DNA of 64,000 nt from Cupriavidus consociatus (GTDB lineage: Bacteria > Pseudomonadota > Gammaproteobacteria > Burkholderiales > Burkholderiaceae). Under the pieces are notes generated by a model, which was not told the origin of the DNA, ran no database searches, and saw only the letters and a list, made by a program, of their open reading frames with translations. The number at the start of each line of letters is the position of its first letter. The first letter of the stretch is position 1. Positions 48,279-57,455 of this stretch are shown here, piece after piece. The stretch is from contig NZ_JAGIQA010000010.1 in assembly GCF_017814975.1 (NCBI RefSeq), positions 184,549 to 248,548 of the forward strand, written 5' to 3'. A program made the translations under genes and the position numbers.

Positions 48279-48473
48279 GGAAAATACTGTAGTCGTGCGG
48301 TTGCACAACGCGGAAGGCAGGCCCTACCATCGGGGCGGCACGATGTGAAGCCAAAATGGCTGACTGCCGCCGGCTTCGATAGCCGAAGTCCAGATCCGGG
48401 CCCGAGCGGGACGTCGACATTCTACGCGATCGCCGATGTGCCCCGGGGTGTAACTGATTCCTGTTGAGTTTTC
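48279..48473. promoter_or_regulatory. Divergent region between the wzx/wzy operon and wecA
   Basis: The 195 bases separate two divergent starts. I see no clear sigma-70 pair; no strong ribosome binding site precedes either start. No small ORF with a recognisable product was seen. Confidence 0.3.
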
Positions 48474-49538
48474 ATGTTCGAACTATTCTGGCTCCCCGCA
48501 ATCGCGGCCTTTTTGAGTGCCGGTGCCGTACTGATCCTGCGACCATTGGCAGCACGCGGCGGGCTGCTTGATCACCCTGGTGGCAGAAAGCGGCACGAAG
48601 GCTCGACTCCGCTCGTCGGTGGCATCGCGATCCTCATCGCGATCTGGGTGTCTACGGCAATGTTTGTGCGTGGCTATGACCAGTACACCCCGCTTTACGT
48701 TGGCCTGACGCTGCTTGCCCTGGTCGGACTGTTCGACGACCTGAATGGCATTCCGCCAGTGAGCAAGCTGGCATTTCAGTTCACCGCGGCTATCCTGATG
48801 ACCTCGTGGGGTGAGGTGTACCTGCATTCGCTAGGAGACCTTCTCAGCAAGCGGGACGTCATTCTGCATGCGTGGGGGATCCCGCTGACCCTGCTGGCTG
48901 TTCTCTCCGTAGTCAATGCCATCAACATGACCGATGGCATGGATGGCCTTGCGGGGGGGCTTTCATTTATCGTTTTCGGCTGGTTTGCCTGGTTGGCGAA
49001 CGATATCGGCAACCCGGGCGCCTACAGAATCTGTCTCCTGGTATGTGGTGCCATTGCCGGATTTCTGTTGTTCAACATGCCAAGTCCCTTGCGTCGCCGG
49101 CTGGTTTTCCTGGGCGATGCGGGAAGTCTCATGCTTGGCTATGGCATCAGTTGGTTCTCCGTCGAGCTTTCGCAGAAGGAGTACAACCCGGGCGGCCCCG
49201 TGCCTCCGGCGGTTATGCTGTGGGTAGTCGGGCTGATCCTGATTGATCTGCTTGCGGTCGTGTTGCGCCGGGCCATCCAGGGCAAGAACCCGTTGGCTGC
49301 TGATCGTACCCACCTGCATCACCTGTTGCTGCGTATGGGCCTGAACAGCAAGCAGGCGGTCTGGGTCCTTCTGATCGGCAACTTCCTTCTCGGCCTGGTC
49401 GGCGTGGTGGCGTGGAAGCAGGGCGTGCCGGAGTCAATCCTCTTTATTGCCTTTCTGGTGCTTACGGGCGTGCACCTGCTGATCATGCAACGGGCATGGA
49501 TCGTCATCCGCTGGATACGTCGGCTTCGCTCGCGATAG
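48474..49538 (+). CDS. wecA: Undecaprenyl-phosphate GlcNAc-1-phosphate transferase-like (WecA family)
   Basis: A 354-residue polyprenyl-phosphate glycosyl-1-phosphate transferase with about eleven membrane segments. Catalytic motifs: VGLFDDLNGIPP (DD), NAINMTDGMDGLAGG, FLGDAGSLMLGYG, and DRTHLHHLLLRMG (the His-rich cytoplasmic loop). It transfers a sugar-1-phosphate, probably GlcNAc or a 6-deoxy-HexNAc, to undecaprenyl phosphate to start a glycan. It is a lone plus-strand gene among minus-strand genes, and its last 35 bases overlap the convergent flippase gene. Confidence 0.92.
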   Translation: MFELFWLPAIAAFLSAGAVLILRPLAARGGLLDHPGGRKRHEGSTPLVGGIAILIAIWVSTAMFVRGYDQYTPLYVGLTLLALVGLFDDLNGIPPVSKLAFQFTAAILMTSWGEVYLHSLGDLLSKRDVILHAWGIPLTLLAVLSVVNAINMTDGMDGLAGGLSFIVFGWFAWLANDIGNPGAYRICLLVCGAIAGFLLFNMPSPLRRRLVFLGDAGSLMLGYGISWFSVELSQKEYNPGGPVPPAVMLWVVGLILIDLLAVVLRRAIQGKNPLAADRTHLHHLLLRMGLNSKQAVWVLLIGNFLLGLVGVVAWKQGVPESILFIAFLVLTGVHLLIMQRAWIVIRWIRRLRSR

Positions 49539-50772
49539 TCCCCCGCGGCTTTCGCGCCTGGCGCCACATCCACAGACCGGTCAGCATGGCAAGGACGTTG
49601 CCTGCCGTGTAGCCAAGGATGGCGCCAAGCGCGCCGTACCGCGGGATCAGCGCCAGATCGACGGCAACTGTTGCCAGCAATGCAAGGCCCCATTTGACGG
49701 CTATCCATGCAGGTCTGCGAAGGTAGACGGCAAGAACAGTGAACCCGACGTCGGCAAAGATCAATGGCGACGCGAGGGCGGTCAGACGCAGCAGCGAACC
49801 AGCCTCGGCAAAGGCCGCGCCGTATAACAGGTGGACGATCCAAGGCGCCAGGAGAACCAGGACTGCCGCGCCGGCTGCCCCTACGACAGTGCTGAAGATT
49901 GCAAGCTTCAGTACATTGCGAATGCCCACAGCGGCATCCCGCGAATACACATAGAGCGGCGCGATGCCGCTTGCCAGGATGGTGGCGAGGGTGGTGTAGT
50001 TGTCCACGATCTGCATCGCTGCGGCATACGATGCAAATTCTGCTGACGGGACGTGCGGGCGCAAGATCAGCTGATCGACTCGGCGGGCCGCCATCATCAT
50101 CATGAAGCTGATCCAGAACAGCGATCCGTCGCGAAAAAGTTGTCGGGCTAGCTGGCGGTCGAATGCGACGGCATGCCGTGGCATATGTCCGCGATAGAAA
50201 GCGGCCAGCAGGATCGCAGCCAGCAGAGGTTCCAGCACAAATGCAGTCGCATAGGCGCCCACTGCATGGATTCCAGCCGCGGCAAGCATGATCACTGCCC
50301 CTGCCTTCAAGGCCAGGGAGACGAGGCTGATCAGTACGGTGGGTCGGGTTCGGGTGTGCGCCTGCGTCCAGGCTATCACGACGCCGGATGGCTCGCGCAG
50401 CAGGATTGCAATGCCGAGGATCAATGCCGGCTGCCAGCTATCGTGCGCATGCGCCGAAACGGCGAGGAAGCAGCAAATCAGCAAGTAACCACAGCATGAG
50501 GCCAGCAAGCGCAGCCGGAATACATGCGCGAGAAGTCGATGTTGCGCTACGGCGTCCGCTACCGCCACAAGCCGGGGTACGACAACTTCGCCACCGCATA
50601 CCAGAGCTACAGACGCTCCGATGAGGACCAGTGATTGTGCATACTGGAACGCTGCAAATCCGTCCGTGCCGAGCGTCCGCGCCAATATCGCCACGATGCC
50701 GATGCCCGCAATGACTTGCGCACAACGGTCGAGCAGCATCCACCCTACATTGCTCGCTATGCGCCAGTGCAT
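49504..50772 (-). CDS. Second polysaccharide flippase (oligosaccharide flippase family)
   Basis: A 422-residue PST-type membrane protein: IASNVGWMLLDRCAQVIAGI, AILARTLGTDGFAAFQYAQS at the entry, then repeated membrane segments to YGALGAILGYTAGNVLAML. It is unlike the Wzx at 44028 in sequence. The ATG at 50772 lies inside the end of the upstream GT4 gene (16-base overlap). It shares an operon with the GT4 and the WcaJ-type initiator, so it may serve that pathway. Confidence 0.86.
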   Translation of the reverse strand: MHWRIASNVGWMLLDRCAQVIAGIGIVAILARTLGTDGFAAFQYAQSLVLIGASVALVCGGEVVVPRLVAVADAVAQHRLLAHVFRLRLLASCCGYLLICCFLAVSAHAHDSWQPALILGIAILLREPSGVVIAWTQAHTRTRPTVLISLVSLALKAGAVIMLAAAGIHAVGAYATAFVLEPLLAAILLAAFYRGHMPRHAVAFDRQLARQLFRDGSLFWISFMMMMAARRVDQLILRPHVPSAEFASYAAAMQIVDNYTTLATILASGIAPLYVYSRDAAVGIRNVLKLAIFSTVVGAAGAAVLVLLAPWIVHLLYGAAFAEAGSLLRLTALASPLIFADVGFTVLAVYLRRPAWIAVKWGLALLATVAVDLALIPRYGALGAILGYTAGNVLAMLTGLWMWRQARKPRGTIASEADVSSG

Positions 50773-51926
50773 GGGGACGTGCTGCGCGCGCGCGCGGGCG
50801 CCGTCTCGCAAAACTCGCGATAGAGCGACAGCCAGCGGTCGGCGGCGGCGGTAATCCCGAAATGCGCCGCAATTCGTTGTCGGCGAACCTCGTCCAGGCC
50901 ATGCACGCGCGTCTCTGCGGCAAGCGATTGCGTCATCGCCAGCGCCAGGGCTTCGGTATCGCCGATAGGAACGACGGTGCCGATATCTCCCATCAACTCT
51001 TTGACACCTGGCGCAGAGGTGGCGACGACCGGCCGCCCGCATGCCAGTGCCTCGCCTATCACCAGTGGCATTCCCTCAAGGCGTGACGAGAGTACGAAAA
51101 GATCTGCCGCATTGAGCAAGGCCGGGATATCGTTCCTTGTGCCCAGCAACGTAACGGCATCGCCCAATCCGTACTCGGCAATTCGCACCTGGATTGCCAT
51201 GCGCTCCGGTCCATCGCCGGCGATGAAAAGCCGGGTCGGGACGGATCGGTCCATTCGATGGAAGGCATCGATCAGGGATACTTGCGCCTTCTCCGCGGCC
51301 AGGCGGCCGATAGTCAGGATCAGTCGCGTGCCCGGATCGATACCGAGGCGGGCACGAGTCTGATTGCGTAGTGACAGGTCCGGCCTAAAGCGCTCTGTGT
51401 CAATGCCGTTGTACATTACCCGCACGCGGGAAGGGCTGACGGCTCTTGCACGAATCATCTCTGCGCGACTGGCTTCACTGACTTGCGTCGTCAGCGCGCA
51501 CCAGCGGTCCGTGAGGCGATAGCAGAGCATCCTTAGCCGCCCACCCTCAGAGAAGCTATGTGCGGCACAAAGCAAAGGGGGCAGTGAGCTGATGCGCGAC
51601 AATGCCCGCGCAAACACGTTCGCATGGAACATATGCGAGTGCACGATGTCTGCTTGCCATTCCGTGGCAAAGCGACGTGCCACCCATAATGCCTTGGCCG
51701 TCGACAGGGGCGTCTTACGCAGGTCCAGCATAAGCCGCTCCACGTCCTGGGGCATTGGGACTTCGCAATCCGGAGTCAGGCTGATCAGGGCGACACGATG
51801 CCCGCGTGCTATGAATTCTTTCGCCAGGGCCGCAACTTGTTGTTCAGCACCGCCCATGCGCAAGCCGGTTGTCACCAGCAAGATACGCAGGGGTGGCAAC
51901 TGAGCGGAAGTCTCGGGCTGGTTCAA
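50757..51926 (-). CDS. Glycosyltransferase family 4
   Basis: A GT4 enzyme of about 389 residues: ILLVTTGLRMGGAEQQVAAL, ADIVHSHMFHANVFAR, VRVMYNGIDTERF, ILTIGRLAAEKAQVSLIDAF, and LSSRLEGMPLVIGEALACGR (EX7E). No ATG lies in frame near the conserved N-terminus. A TTG at 51926 overlaps the stop of the upstream gene (TTGA), fits the family start and is my choice; a much longer frame reaches 52082 inside the upstream gene. Confidence 0.85.
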   Translation of the reverse strand: MNQPETSAQLPPLRILLVTTGLRMGGAEQQVAALAKEFIARGHRVALISLTPDCEVPMPQDVERLMLDLRKTPLSTAKALWVARRFATEWQADIVHSHMFHANVFARALSRISSLPPLLCAAHSFSEGGRLRMLCYRLTDRWCALTTQVSEASRAEMIRARAVSPSRVRVMYNGIDTERFRPDLSLRNQTRARLGIDPGTRLILTIGRLAAEKAQVSLIDAFHRMDRSVPTRLFIAGDGPERMAIQVRIAEYGLGDAVTLLGTRNDIPALLNAADLFVLSSRLEGMPLVIGEALACGRPVVATSAPGVKELMGDIGTVVPIGDTEALALAMTQSLAAETRVHGLDEVRRQRIAAHFGITAAADRWLSLYREFCETAPARARSTSPCTGA

Positions 51927-53239
51927 CGCGCACCATATCCGGTAAGCAAGGTTCGCAAGGTCTTGACCGCGATCAAGAGGTCCAGGGCAAACGAACAGTG
52001 CTTCACGTAGTAAAGATCGTAGCTCAGCTTCGTCACGGTCTCTTCGTGAGTACCTACATAGCCTTGCTGGACTTGTGCCCACCCCGAAAGACCCGGCCGG
52101 ACCAGGTGACGATACGGGTAGTAGGGAATGCTCTGCGAAAACTGCTCGACCATGGGCACCTGTTCCGGCCGTGGCCCGATCAGACTCATGTCACCGGTCA
52201 GCACGTTCCATAGTTGCGGGATCTCGTCGAGCCGGTATTTGCGGATGACGCGTCCGACCCGCGTAACGCGCGGATCCTGCTTTTTGGCAAATTGCGCAGG
52301 AGCGTCGTCTTCGGTGGTCATGCTGCGGAACTTGAGCATGACGAAGGGACGGCCGAAGAGGCCAACGCGCATCTGGCGAAATACAGCAGGTCCTTTGGAC
52401 TCCAGTCGAACAGCAAGTGCTACAAGGACGCTTGCTGGCAGGGCAAGCGGCGCCATTGCCATTACCGCCAGGATGTCCATGAGGCGCTTCAGGTAGCCGT
52501 AGAAGTAATGCTTGGCGTAGTCGTCGAGGAAATTTTCATCGATATGCGCCAGTCCCACGCGTCCGGTAAGCATTTCTCCGACACGTTCGACCGAATACAT
52601 TCGGACATGGGTGAGCTTAAGGAGCGATAGCTTCCGGGTTCGCTCCGGATCGGCAACGGCATGCCGGTCAACCATCAGTGCGTCGCAACCGATGGCCTCC
52701 TGCAGGGAATGAATGGGCTCGAACCGGTTTGGGCTTGGCGGGGCCGCGCCCGGCATGTTCAGGATCTGCTCGAGCTGCGCAAGTGTCGCGGGGTCGGTGT
52801 ATCCAAACACCGGCACATAGTTGCGAACAAAAAGACGATAGCCAAACCACGTCCATACCAGGGTGCCAAAATAGCTGAGCAACAACGCGACCCGCGAGTA
52901 CTCAAGCCGGAGCACGGCGAAGCATAGCAGCAGGGTTACGAATGCCAGTGTTACCGACAGGCCAACCAGGCTGTTTCCCTCAACAGGCGGCAGATGAAGC
53001 GAGCGCAGCATCAATGTGAGGGCCAAGAGATATGCAGCGCCCGACCAAATCAACGTGCGCGTGAAGAGGCCGGTAACAATACCGGTCTGGCGCAAGCCTT
53101 CCACGGCTAGCATGGCCAGGCCGAGGAGTATCAGCCCCACCAACGCCCAGCCGACCATCCGGCTGGAGCGCCTGATGAGTTCTGAACCTCGCGCGCGGAC
53201 CGTCGGTGGAGGGGGAGAAAAGCTATTAGGTTTTGTCAT
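51923..53239 (-). CDS. Polyprenyl-phosphate sugar-1-phosphate transferase (WcaJ/WbaP type)
   Basis: A 438-residue initiating phosphoglycosyltransferase. About four N-terminal membrane segments (VGWALVGLILLGLAMLAVEG and others) precede a NAD-like central region and the PF02397 catalytic domain: KRLMDILAVMAMAPLALPAS, MRVGLFGRPFVMLKFRSM, YRLDEIPQLWNVLTGDMSL, IGPRPEQVPMVEQFS, VRPGLSGWAQV. It attaches a sugar-1-phosphate (often glucose or galactose) to undecaprenyl phosphate. The ATG at 53239 is preferred over a TTG at 53314. Confidence 0.92.
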   Translation of the reverse strand: MTKPNSFSPPPPTVRARGSELIRRSSRMVGWALVGLILLGLAMLAVEGLRQTGIVTGLFTRTLIWSGAAYLLALTLMLRSLHLPPVEGNSLVGLSVTLAFVTLLLCFAVLRLEYSRVALLLSYFGTLVWTWFGYRLFVRNYVPVFGYTDPATLAQLEQILNMPGAAPPSPNRFEPIHSLQEAIGCDALMVDRHAVADPERTRKLSLLKLTHVRMYSVERVGEMLTGRVGLAHIDENFLDDYAKHYFYGYLKRLMDILAVMAMAPLALPASVLVALAVRLESKGPAVFRQMRVGLFGRPFVMLKFRSMTTEDDAPAQFAKKQDPRVTRVGRVIRKYRLDEIPQLWNVLTGDMSLIGPRPEQVPMVEQFSQSIPYYPYRHLVRPGLSGWAQVQQGYVGTHEETVTKLSYDLYYVKHCSFALDLLIAVKTLRTLLTGYGAR

Positions 53240-53640
53240 TAGTGAATCTAGCCACACATTCACACGCGTTGTGGGTGCGTCACTGTACGGATTTACAAAA
53301 TTTTGCAGCTGCAACTACTTGCTTGCTCTTCCTAACCGACGGCCGTCAAAAGGATCGAAAATGTGGAGTGTACAAGTGTGCAGGTCTGCTGCCTTTGGCT
53401 TTCAATGCGCTACCTGGAGGGCATTCGGGCCTGATCCGCAATCGTGGCGCACGGATTATAACCGCGGGACAATAAGCGATCTATTGATGTGCGCCAGAGA
53501 GCATCGACGGCGCCGCGGACGCTTTAAGTGCTTCATTTGACACATGTAGGGCGGTGGCCAGTTTCCTCTTCAGGCACAATGCTGCTATGCAAGATCAGTG
53601 AATTGAAGGTTTGCCAAACATCAACCCTACCGAAACACTC
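53240..53640. promoter_or_regulatory. 400-base AT-rich divergent intergenic region
   Basis: This is the longest gap in the window, between the WcaJ-type gene (-) and manB (+). It is AT-richer than its surroundings (53281-53340 has 26 G/C in 60). A perfect TATAAT on the minus strand (53460-53455) is a candidate -10 for the minus-strand operon. On the plus strand TTGACA at 53537-53542 is a perfect -35 hexamer, but I see no good -10 at normal spacing. No convincing gene or gene remnant was recognised. Confidence 0.5.
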
Positions 53641-55026
53641 ATGCCAATTGATTCTTCTATCTTTAAGGCTTACGACATTCGCGGCATCGTGGGTACAACC
53701 CTCACCCGCGACGTTGCACGCCGGATCGGCCACTCGTTCGGTTCGGCAGCCGCCAAATTGGGCGAAAAAACGGTAGTCGTCGGACGCGACGGACGCCTTT
53801 CGGGTCCGGACCTCATTGCTGGCCTGGTAGAGGGCCTGCGCGCGGCCGGCCTCGACGTCATCGACCTGGGCATGGTCGCCACCCCCATGGTCTACTTCGC
53901 CACCAACATCGACCTCAATGGCGTCCGTGCCACCTCAGGCATCATGGTCACCGGCAGCCACAACCCCCCCGACTACAACGGCTTCAAGATGGTCCTCGCC
54001 GGCCAGGCCATCTATGGCGAGCAGATCCAGGGCCTGCGCCAGCGCATAGAGGCGAGTGACTTCACCAGCGGTGCAGGCACCTACCAGAAAGTCGATGTGC
54101 GTCAAAAGTACCTCGACCGCATCACCAGCGACATCAAGCTCGCCCGCCCGATGAAGATCGCGCTCGACGCCGGTAACGGCGTGGCCGGTGCCTTCGTTGG
54201 CGACCTGTTCCGGGGCCTGGGCTGCGAAGTGACCGAACTGTTCTGCGACGTCGATGGCAACTTCCCCAACCACCACCCCGATCCGGCGCATATCGAGAAC
54301 CTGCAGGACCTGATGAAGACCCTGCGCGAGACCGATTGCGAGCTGGGCCTGGCCTTCGACGGCGACGGGGATCGCCTGGGCGTGGTGACCAAGGATGGGC
54401 AGGTGATTTTCCCGGATCGCCAGCTGATGCTGTTTGCCGAGGAGATTCTGTCGCGCAATCCGGGCGCGCAGGTGATCTACGACGTGAAGTGCACCGGCAA
54501 GCTGGCTCCGTGGATCCGCCAGCATGGTGGCGAGCCGCTGATGTGGAAGACCGGCCATTCGCTGGTCAAGGCGAAGCTGAAGGAAACCGGTGCGCCGATC
54601 GCCGGCGAGATGAGCGGCCACGTGTTCTTCAAGGACCGCTGGTACGGCTTTGACGACGGTCTGTACACCGGCGCGCGCCTGCTGGAGATCCTGTCGCGCC
54701 ACGCTGACCCGAGCGCGGTGCTGAATGCGCTGCCGAACGCCAACAACACCCCGGAATTGCAGCTCAAGTGCGCAGAAGGCGAACCGTTCACGCTGCTCGA
54801 CAAGATCAAGGCGAACGCCACATTCGAGGGCGCGCGCGAGGTGAACAAGATCGATGGCGTGCGCGTGGAATACGCCGATGGCTTCGGCCTGGCGCGTCCG
54901 TCGAACACCACGCCGGTGGTGGTGATGCGTTTCGAGGCGGACAACGACGCTGCGCTGGCGCGCATCCAGGCCGAGTTCAAGCGCGTGATCCTGGCCGAGA
55001 AACCGGATGCTCAACTCCCGTTCTGA
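53641..55026 (+). CDS. manB: Phosphomannomutase/phosphoglucomutase
   Basis: Interconverts hexose 6- and 1-phosphates; supplies mannose-1-phosphate to ManC and glucose-1-phosphate to RfbA and RfbF. The 461-residue protein has FKAYDIRGIVGTTL, the phosphoserine loop TGSHNPPDYNGFKM, the metal loop DGDGDRLGV, GEMSGHVFFKDRWYG, and RPSNTTPVVVMRFE. It is of the AlgC/ManB type. The ATG at 53641 matches the family start (MPIDSSIFKAYDIRG). It overlaps waaC by 20 bases. Confidence 0.95.
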   Translation: MPIDSSIFKAYDIRGIVGTTLTRDVARRIGHSFGSAAAKLGEKTVVVGRDGRLSGPDLIAGLVEGLRAAGLDVIDLGMVATPMVYFATNIDLNGVRATSGIMVTGSHNPPDYNGFKMVLAGQAIYGEQIQGLRQRIEASDFTSGAGTYQKVDVRQKYLDRITSDIKLARPMKIALDAGNGVAGAFVGDLFRGLGCEVTELFCDVDGNFPNHHPDPAHIENLQDLMKTLRETDCELGLAFDGDGDRLGVVTKDGQVIFPDRQLMLFAEEILSRNPGAQVIYDVKCTGKLAPWIRQHGGEPLMWKTGHSLVKAKLKETGAPIAGEMSGHVFFKDRWYGFDDGLYTGARLLEILSRHADPSAVLNALPNANNTPELQLKCAEGEPFTLLDKIKANATFEGAREVNKIDGVRVEYADGFGLARPSNTTPVVVMRFEADNDAALARIQAEFKRVILAEKPDAQLPF

Positions 55027-56131
55027 GCGCACGGCGGTGCCGCCGGCACCGCCAGCCTCTTCTGATGCCGTCGGCGCGGCCGGCGTGGCGCAGCCCATGC
55101 CGGCCGCGGTGCCGTTCACGCTGCCAGAGCGGCCGCGCATCCTGCTGGTCAAGGTGTCGTCGCTCGGCGATGTGGTGCACAACATGCCGCTGGTGCACGA
55201 CCTGCGTGCGCGCTGGCCCGGTGCCGAGATCGACTGGGTGGTGGAAGAGGGCTATGTGGAGCTGGTGCGCCTGCTGCCGGAGGTGCGGCGGGTGATCCCG
55301 TTCGCGCTGCGGCGCTGGCGCAAGCGCATCCTGCAGGGCGCGACCTGGCAGGAAATCGGCACCGTGCGCGACGCCTTGCGCCAGGAGCGCTACGACGCCG
55401 TGATCGAAAGCCAGGGCCTGCTCAAGACCGCGGTGGTGGCGCGCGTAGCGACGCGTGCGCCGGGCGCGCCGATCATCGGACTGGGCAATGCGACGCAGGG
55501 CTCGGGCTATGAGCCGGCGGCGCGCCTGTTGTACACGGCCGCGGTGCGCGTGCCGCGCCAGACCCATTCGGTGCAGCGCTCGCGACTGCTGGGCGCGGCG
55601 CTGACCGGGATCGCGCCGGCGGAGCCGCCGCAGTTCTTCGGTCCGGCGGCGCAGTCGCTGCATGTCGATGATCCGTTGTGGGCGGATCTGCCGACGCGCT
55701 ATGCCGTCTGCTTCCACGCGACGGCGGGGGCGCGCAAGAAATGGGCCGTGCAGAACTGGCACGCGCTGGGCAACCGCCTGGCCGCTGAAGGCCTGACGAT
55801 GCTGCTGCCGTGGGGCAACGACAAGGAGCGCCAGGCCGCCGAAGAGATTGCCGCTGGCGTGCCGCAAGCCTTGGTGCTGCCGAAGTTCTCGGTGATGCAA
55901 GGCTTTGGCCTGATCAACGGTGCCGAAGTGGTGATCGGGGTCGATACGGGCCTGGTCCATATCGCGGCGGCGTTGTGCCGGCCGACGGTGGAAATCTATA
56001 CCGCCACGTGGCGCTGGAAGACCGAAGGTTATTGGTCCGCCCGCATTGCCAACGTCGGCGACGACGGCGTGGTGCCATCGGTCGATGAAGTCTACGAGGC
56101 CGCCTGCCGCGTGCGCGGGGTCGCTGCCTGA
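55007..56131 (+). CDS. waaC: LPS heptosyltransferase I
   Basis: Adds the first heptose to Kdo2-lipid A in the inner core. A GT9 enzyme: ILLVKVSSLGDVVHNMPLVH, DWVVEEGYVELV, ESQGLLKTAVVAR, FHATAGARKKWAVQNWHAL, and VIGVDTGLVHIAAALCRP. The frame from the ATG at 55007 gives 374 residues with a Pro/Ala-rich 40-residue leader; an ATG at 55097 would give a more typical N-terminus. It is linked to manB (20-base overlap) and waaA (TGATG). Confidence 0.94.
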   Translation: MLNSRSERTAVPPAPPASSDAVGAAGVAQPMPAAVPFTLPERPRILLVKVSSLGDVVHNMPLVHDLRARWPGAEIDWVVEEGYVELVRLLPEVRRVIPFALRRWRKRILQGATWQEIGTVRDALRQERYDAVIESQGLLKTAVVARVATRAPGAPIIGLGNATQGSGYEPAARLLYTAAVRVPRQTHSVQRSRLLGAALTGIAPAEPPQFFGPAAQSLHVDDPLWADLPTRYAVCFHATAGARKKWAVQNWHALGNRLAAEGLTMLLPWGNDKERQAAEEIAAGVPQALVLPKFSVMQGFGLINGAEVVIGVDTGLVHIAAALCRPTVEIYTATWRWKTEGYWSARIANVGDDGVVPSVDEVYEAACRVRGVAA

Positions 56132-57420
56132 TGCTGCGCCTGATCTATAGCTTGTTGTGGGTGGCGGTGCTGCCGCTGGCGCTGTTGCGGCTGGCATGGC
56201 GCGCGCGCAAGGAGCCCGGCTACCTGCACCATGTCGGCGAGCGGCTGGGTGTCTATGGCAGCTTGCCGAAGCAGGGGCCGTGGCTGTGGGTCCACGCCGT
56301 GTCCGTGGGCGAGACCCGGGCCGCGCAGCCGCTGATCGAGTCCTTGCTCGGCGCCTATCCGCGCCACCGCCTGCTGCTGACGCACATGACGCCGACCGGG
56401 CGCCAGACCGGGGCGCAGCTGTTCGGCAACGAGCCACGCATCCTGCAGTGCTACCTGCCATATGACTTGCCATGGCTGGTGCGGCGGTTCTTGCGGTATT
56501 TCCGGCCCGAGGCGGGGATGCTGATGGAAACCGAGGTGTGGCCCAACGTGGTGCGCGGCGCGCGCAAGGCGGGCGTGCCGTTGTACCTGGTCAATGCGCG
56601 CCTGTCGCCGCGCAGCTTCCGGCGTACGGCGCGCTTCGGGCGCGCGGCTTCGGCGATGTACCGCGACTTCGCGGGCGTGCTGGCGCAGACTGCTGGCGAT
56701 GCCGAGCGCTTCCGCGCGCTGGGCGTGCCGGCGGTGCAGATCACGGGAAACCTCAAGTTCGACATGCAGCCACCGCCGGCGGGCATGGCGCTGGGCGAGC
56801 GGCTGCGCAAGGCCTTCAATGGCCGCCAGGTGCTGGCCGCCGCCAGTACCCGCGAAGGCGAGGAGCCGCTGCTGCTGGACGCCTTCTCGCGCTGGCAGGC
56901 GCTGGCCGGCGACGTGCCGCGCCCGGCGTTGCTGCTGATCCCGCGCCATCCGCAGCGCTTTGATGAGGTGGCGGCAATGGCGGCGCGCGCGGGATTTTCG
57001 GTGGCGCGCCGCAGTGCGCTGGATCTCGATGCCGAGACCGCGACCGTGGACGCCGATATCCTGCTGGGCGATTCGATGGGCGAGATGGCGATGTACTTTG
57101 CCGCGTCGGACCTCGCCTTTATCGGCGGCAGCCTGTTGCCGCTGGGCGGACAGAACCTGATCGAGGCATGCGCGGTCGGCACGCCGGTGCTGATCGGCCC
57201 GCATACCTTCAACTTTGCTCAGGCGACCGAAGACGCCATTGCCGCGGGCGCGTGCCTGCGTGTCGATAATGCGGATGAACTGGTGCGCACCGCCGGCGGC
57301 GTGCTGGCAAACCGGGCGCGGCTGGCGGATATGCGGGCGCATGCGCAGACCTTTGCCGGGCTGCATCGCGGTGCTACTATGCGCACGCTGGCGGCACTGG
57401 CGCCAGCACTGGAACACTAA
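56131..57420 (+). CDS. waaA: Kdo transferase (3-deoxy-D-manno-octulosonate transferase)
   Basis: Adds Kdo to lipid A precursor. The 429-residue GT30 protein has an N-terminal membrane anchor (LIYSLLWVAVLPLALLRLAW), HAVSVGETRAAQPLIESLL with the catalytic Glu, YLPYDLPWLVRRFLRYFRP, METEVWPNVVRGA, RHPQRFDEVAAM, and GGSLLPLGGQNLIEACAVG. All are family hallmarks. The start shares bases with the waaC stop. Confidence 0.96.
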   Translation: MLRLIYSLLWVAVLPLALLRLAWRARKEPGYLHHVGERLGVYGSLPKQGPWLWVHAVSVGETRAAQPLIESLLGAYPRHRLLLTHMTPTGRQTGAQLFGNEPRILQCYLPYDLPWLVRRFLRYFRPEAGMLMETEVWPNVVRGARKAGVPLYLVNARLSPRSFRRTARFGRAASAMYRDFAGVLAQTAGDAERFRALGVPAVQITGNLKFDMQPPPAGMALGERLRKAFNGRQVLAAASTREGEEPLLLDAFSRWQALAGDVPRPALLLIPRHPQRFDEVAAMAARAGFSVARRSALDLDAETATVDADILLGDSMGEMAMYFAASDLAFIGGSLLPLGGQNLIEACAVGTPVLIGPHTFNFAQATEDAIAAGACLRVDNADELVRTAGGVLANRARLADMRAHAQTFAGLHRGATMRTLAALAPALEH

Positions 57421-57455
57421 ACGGCCCGGTCAGGGTCGCACCGCCGGATCCGGTA

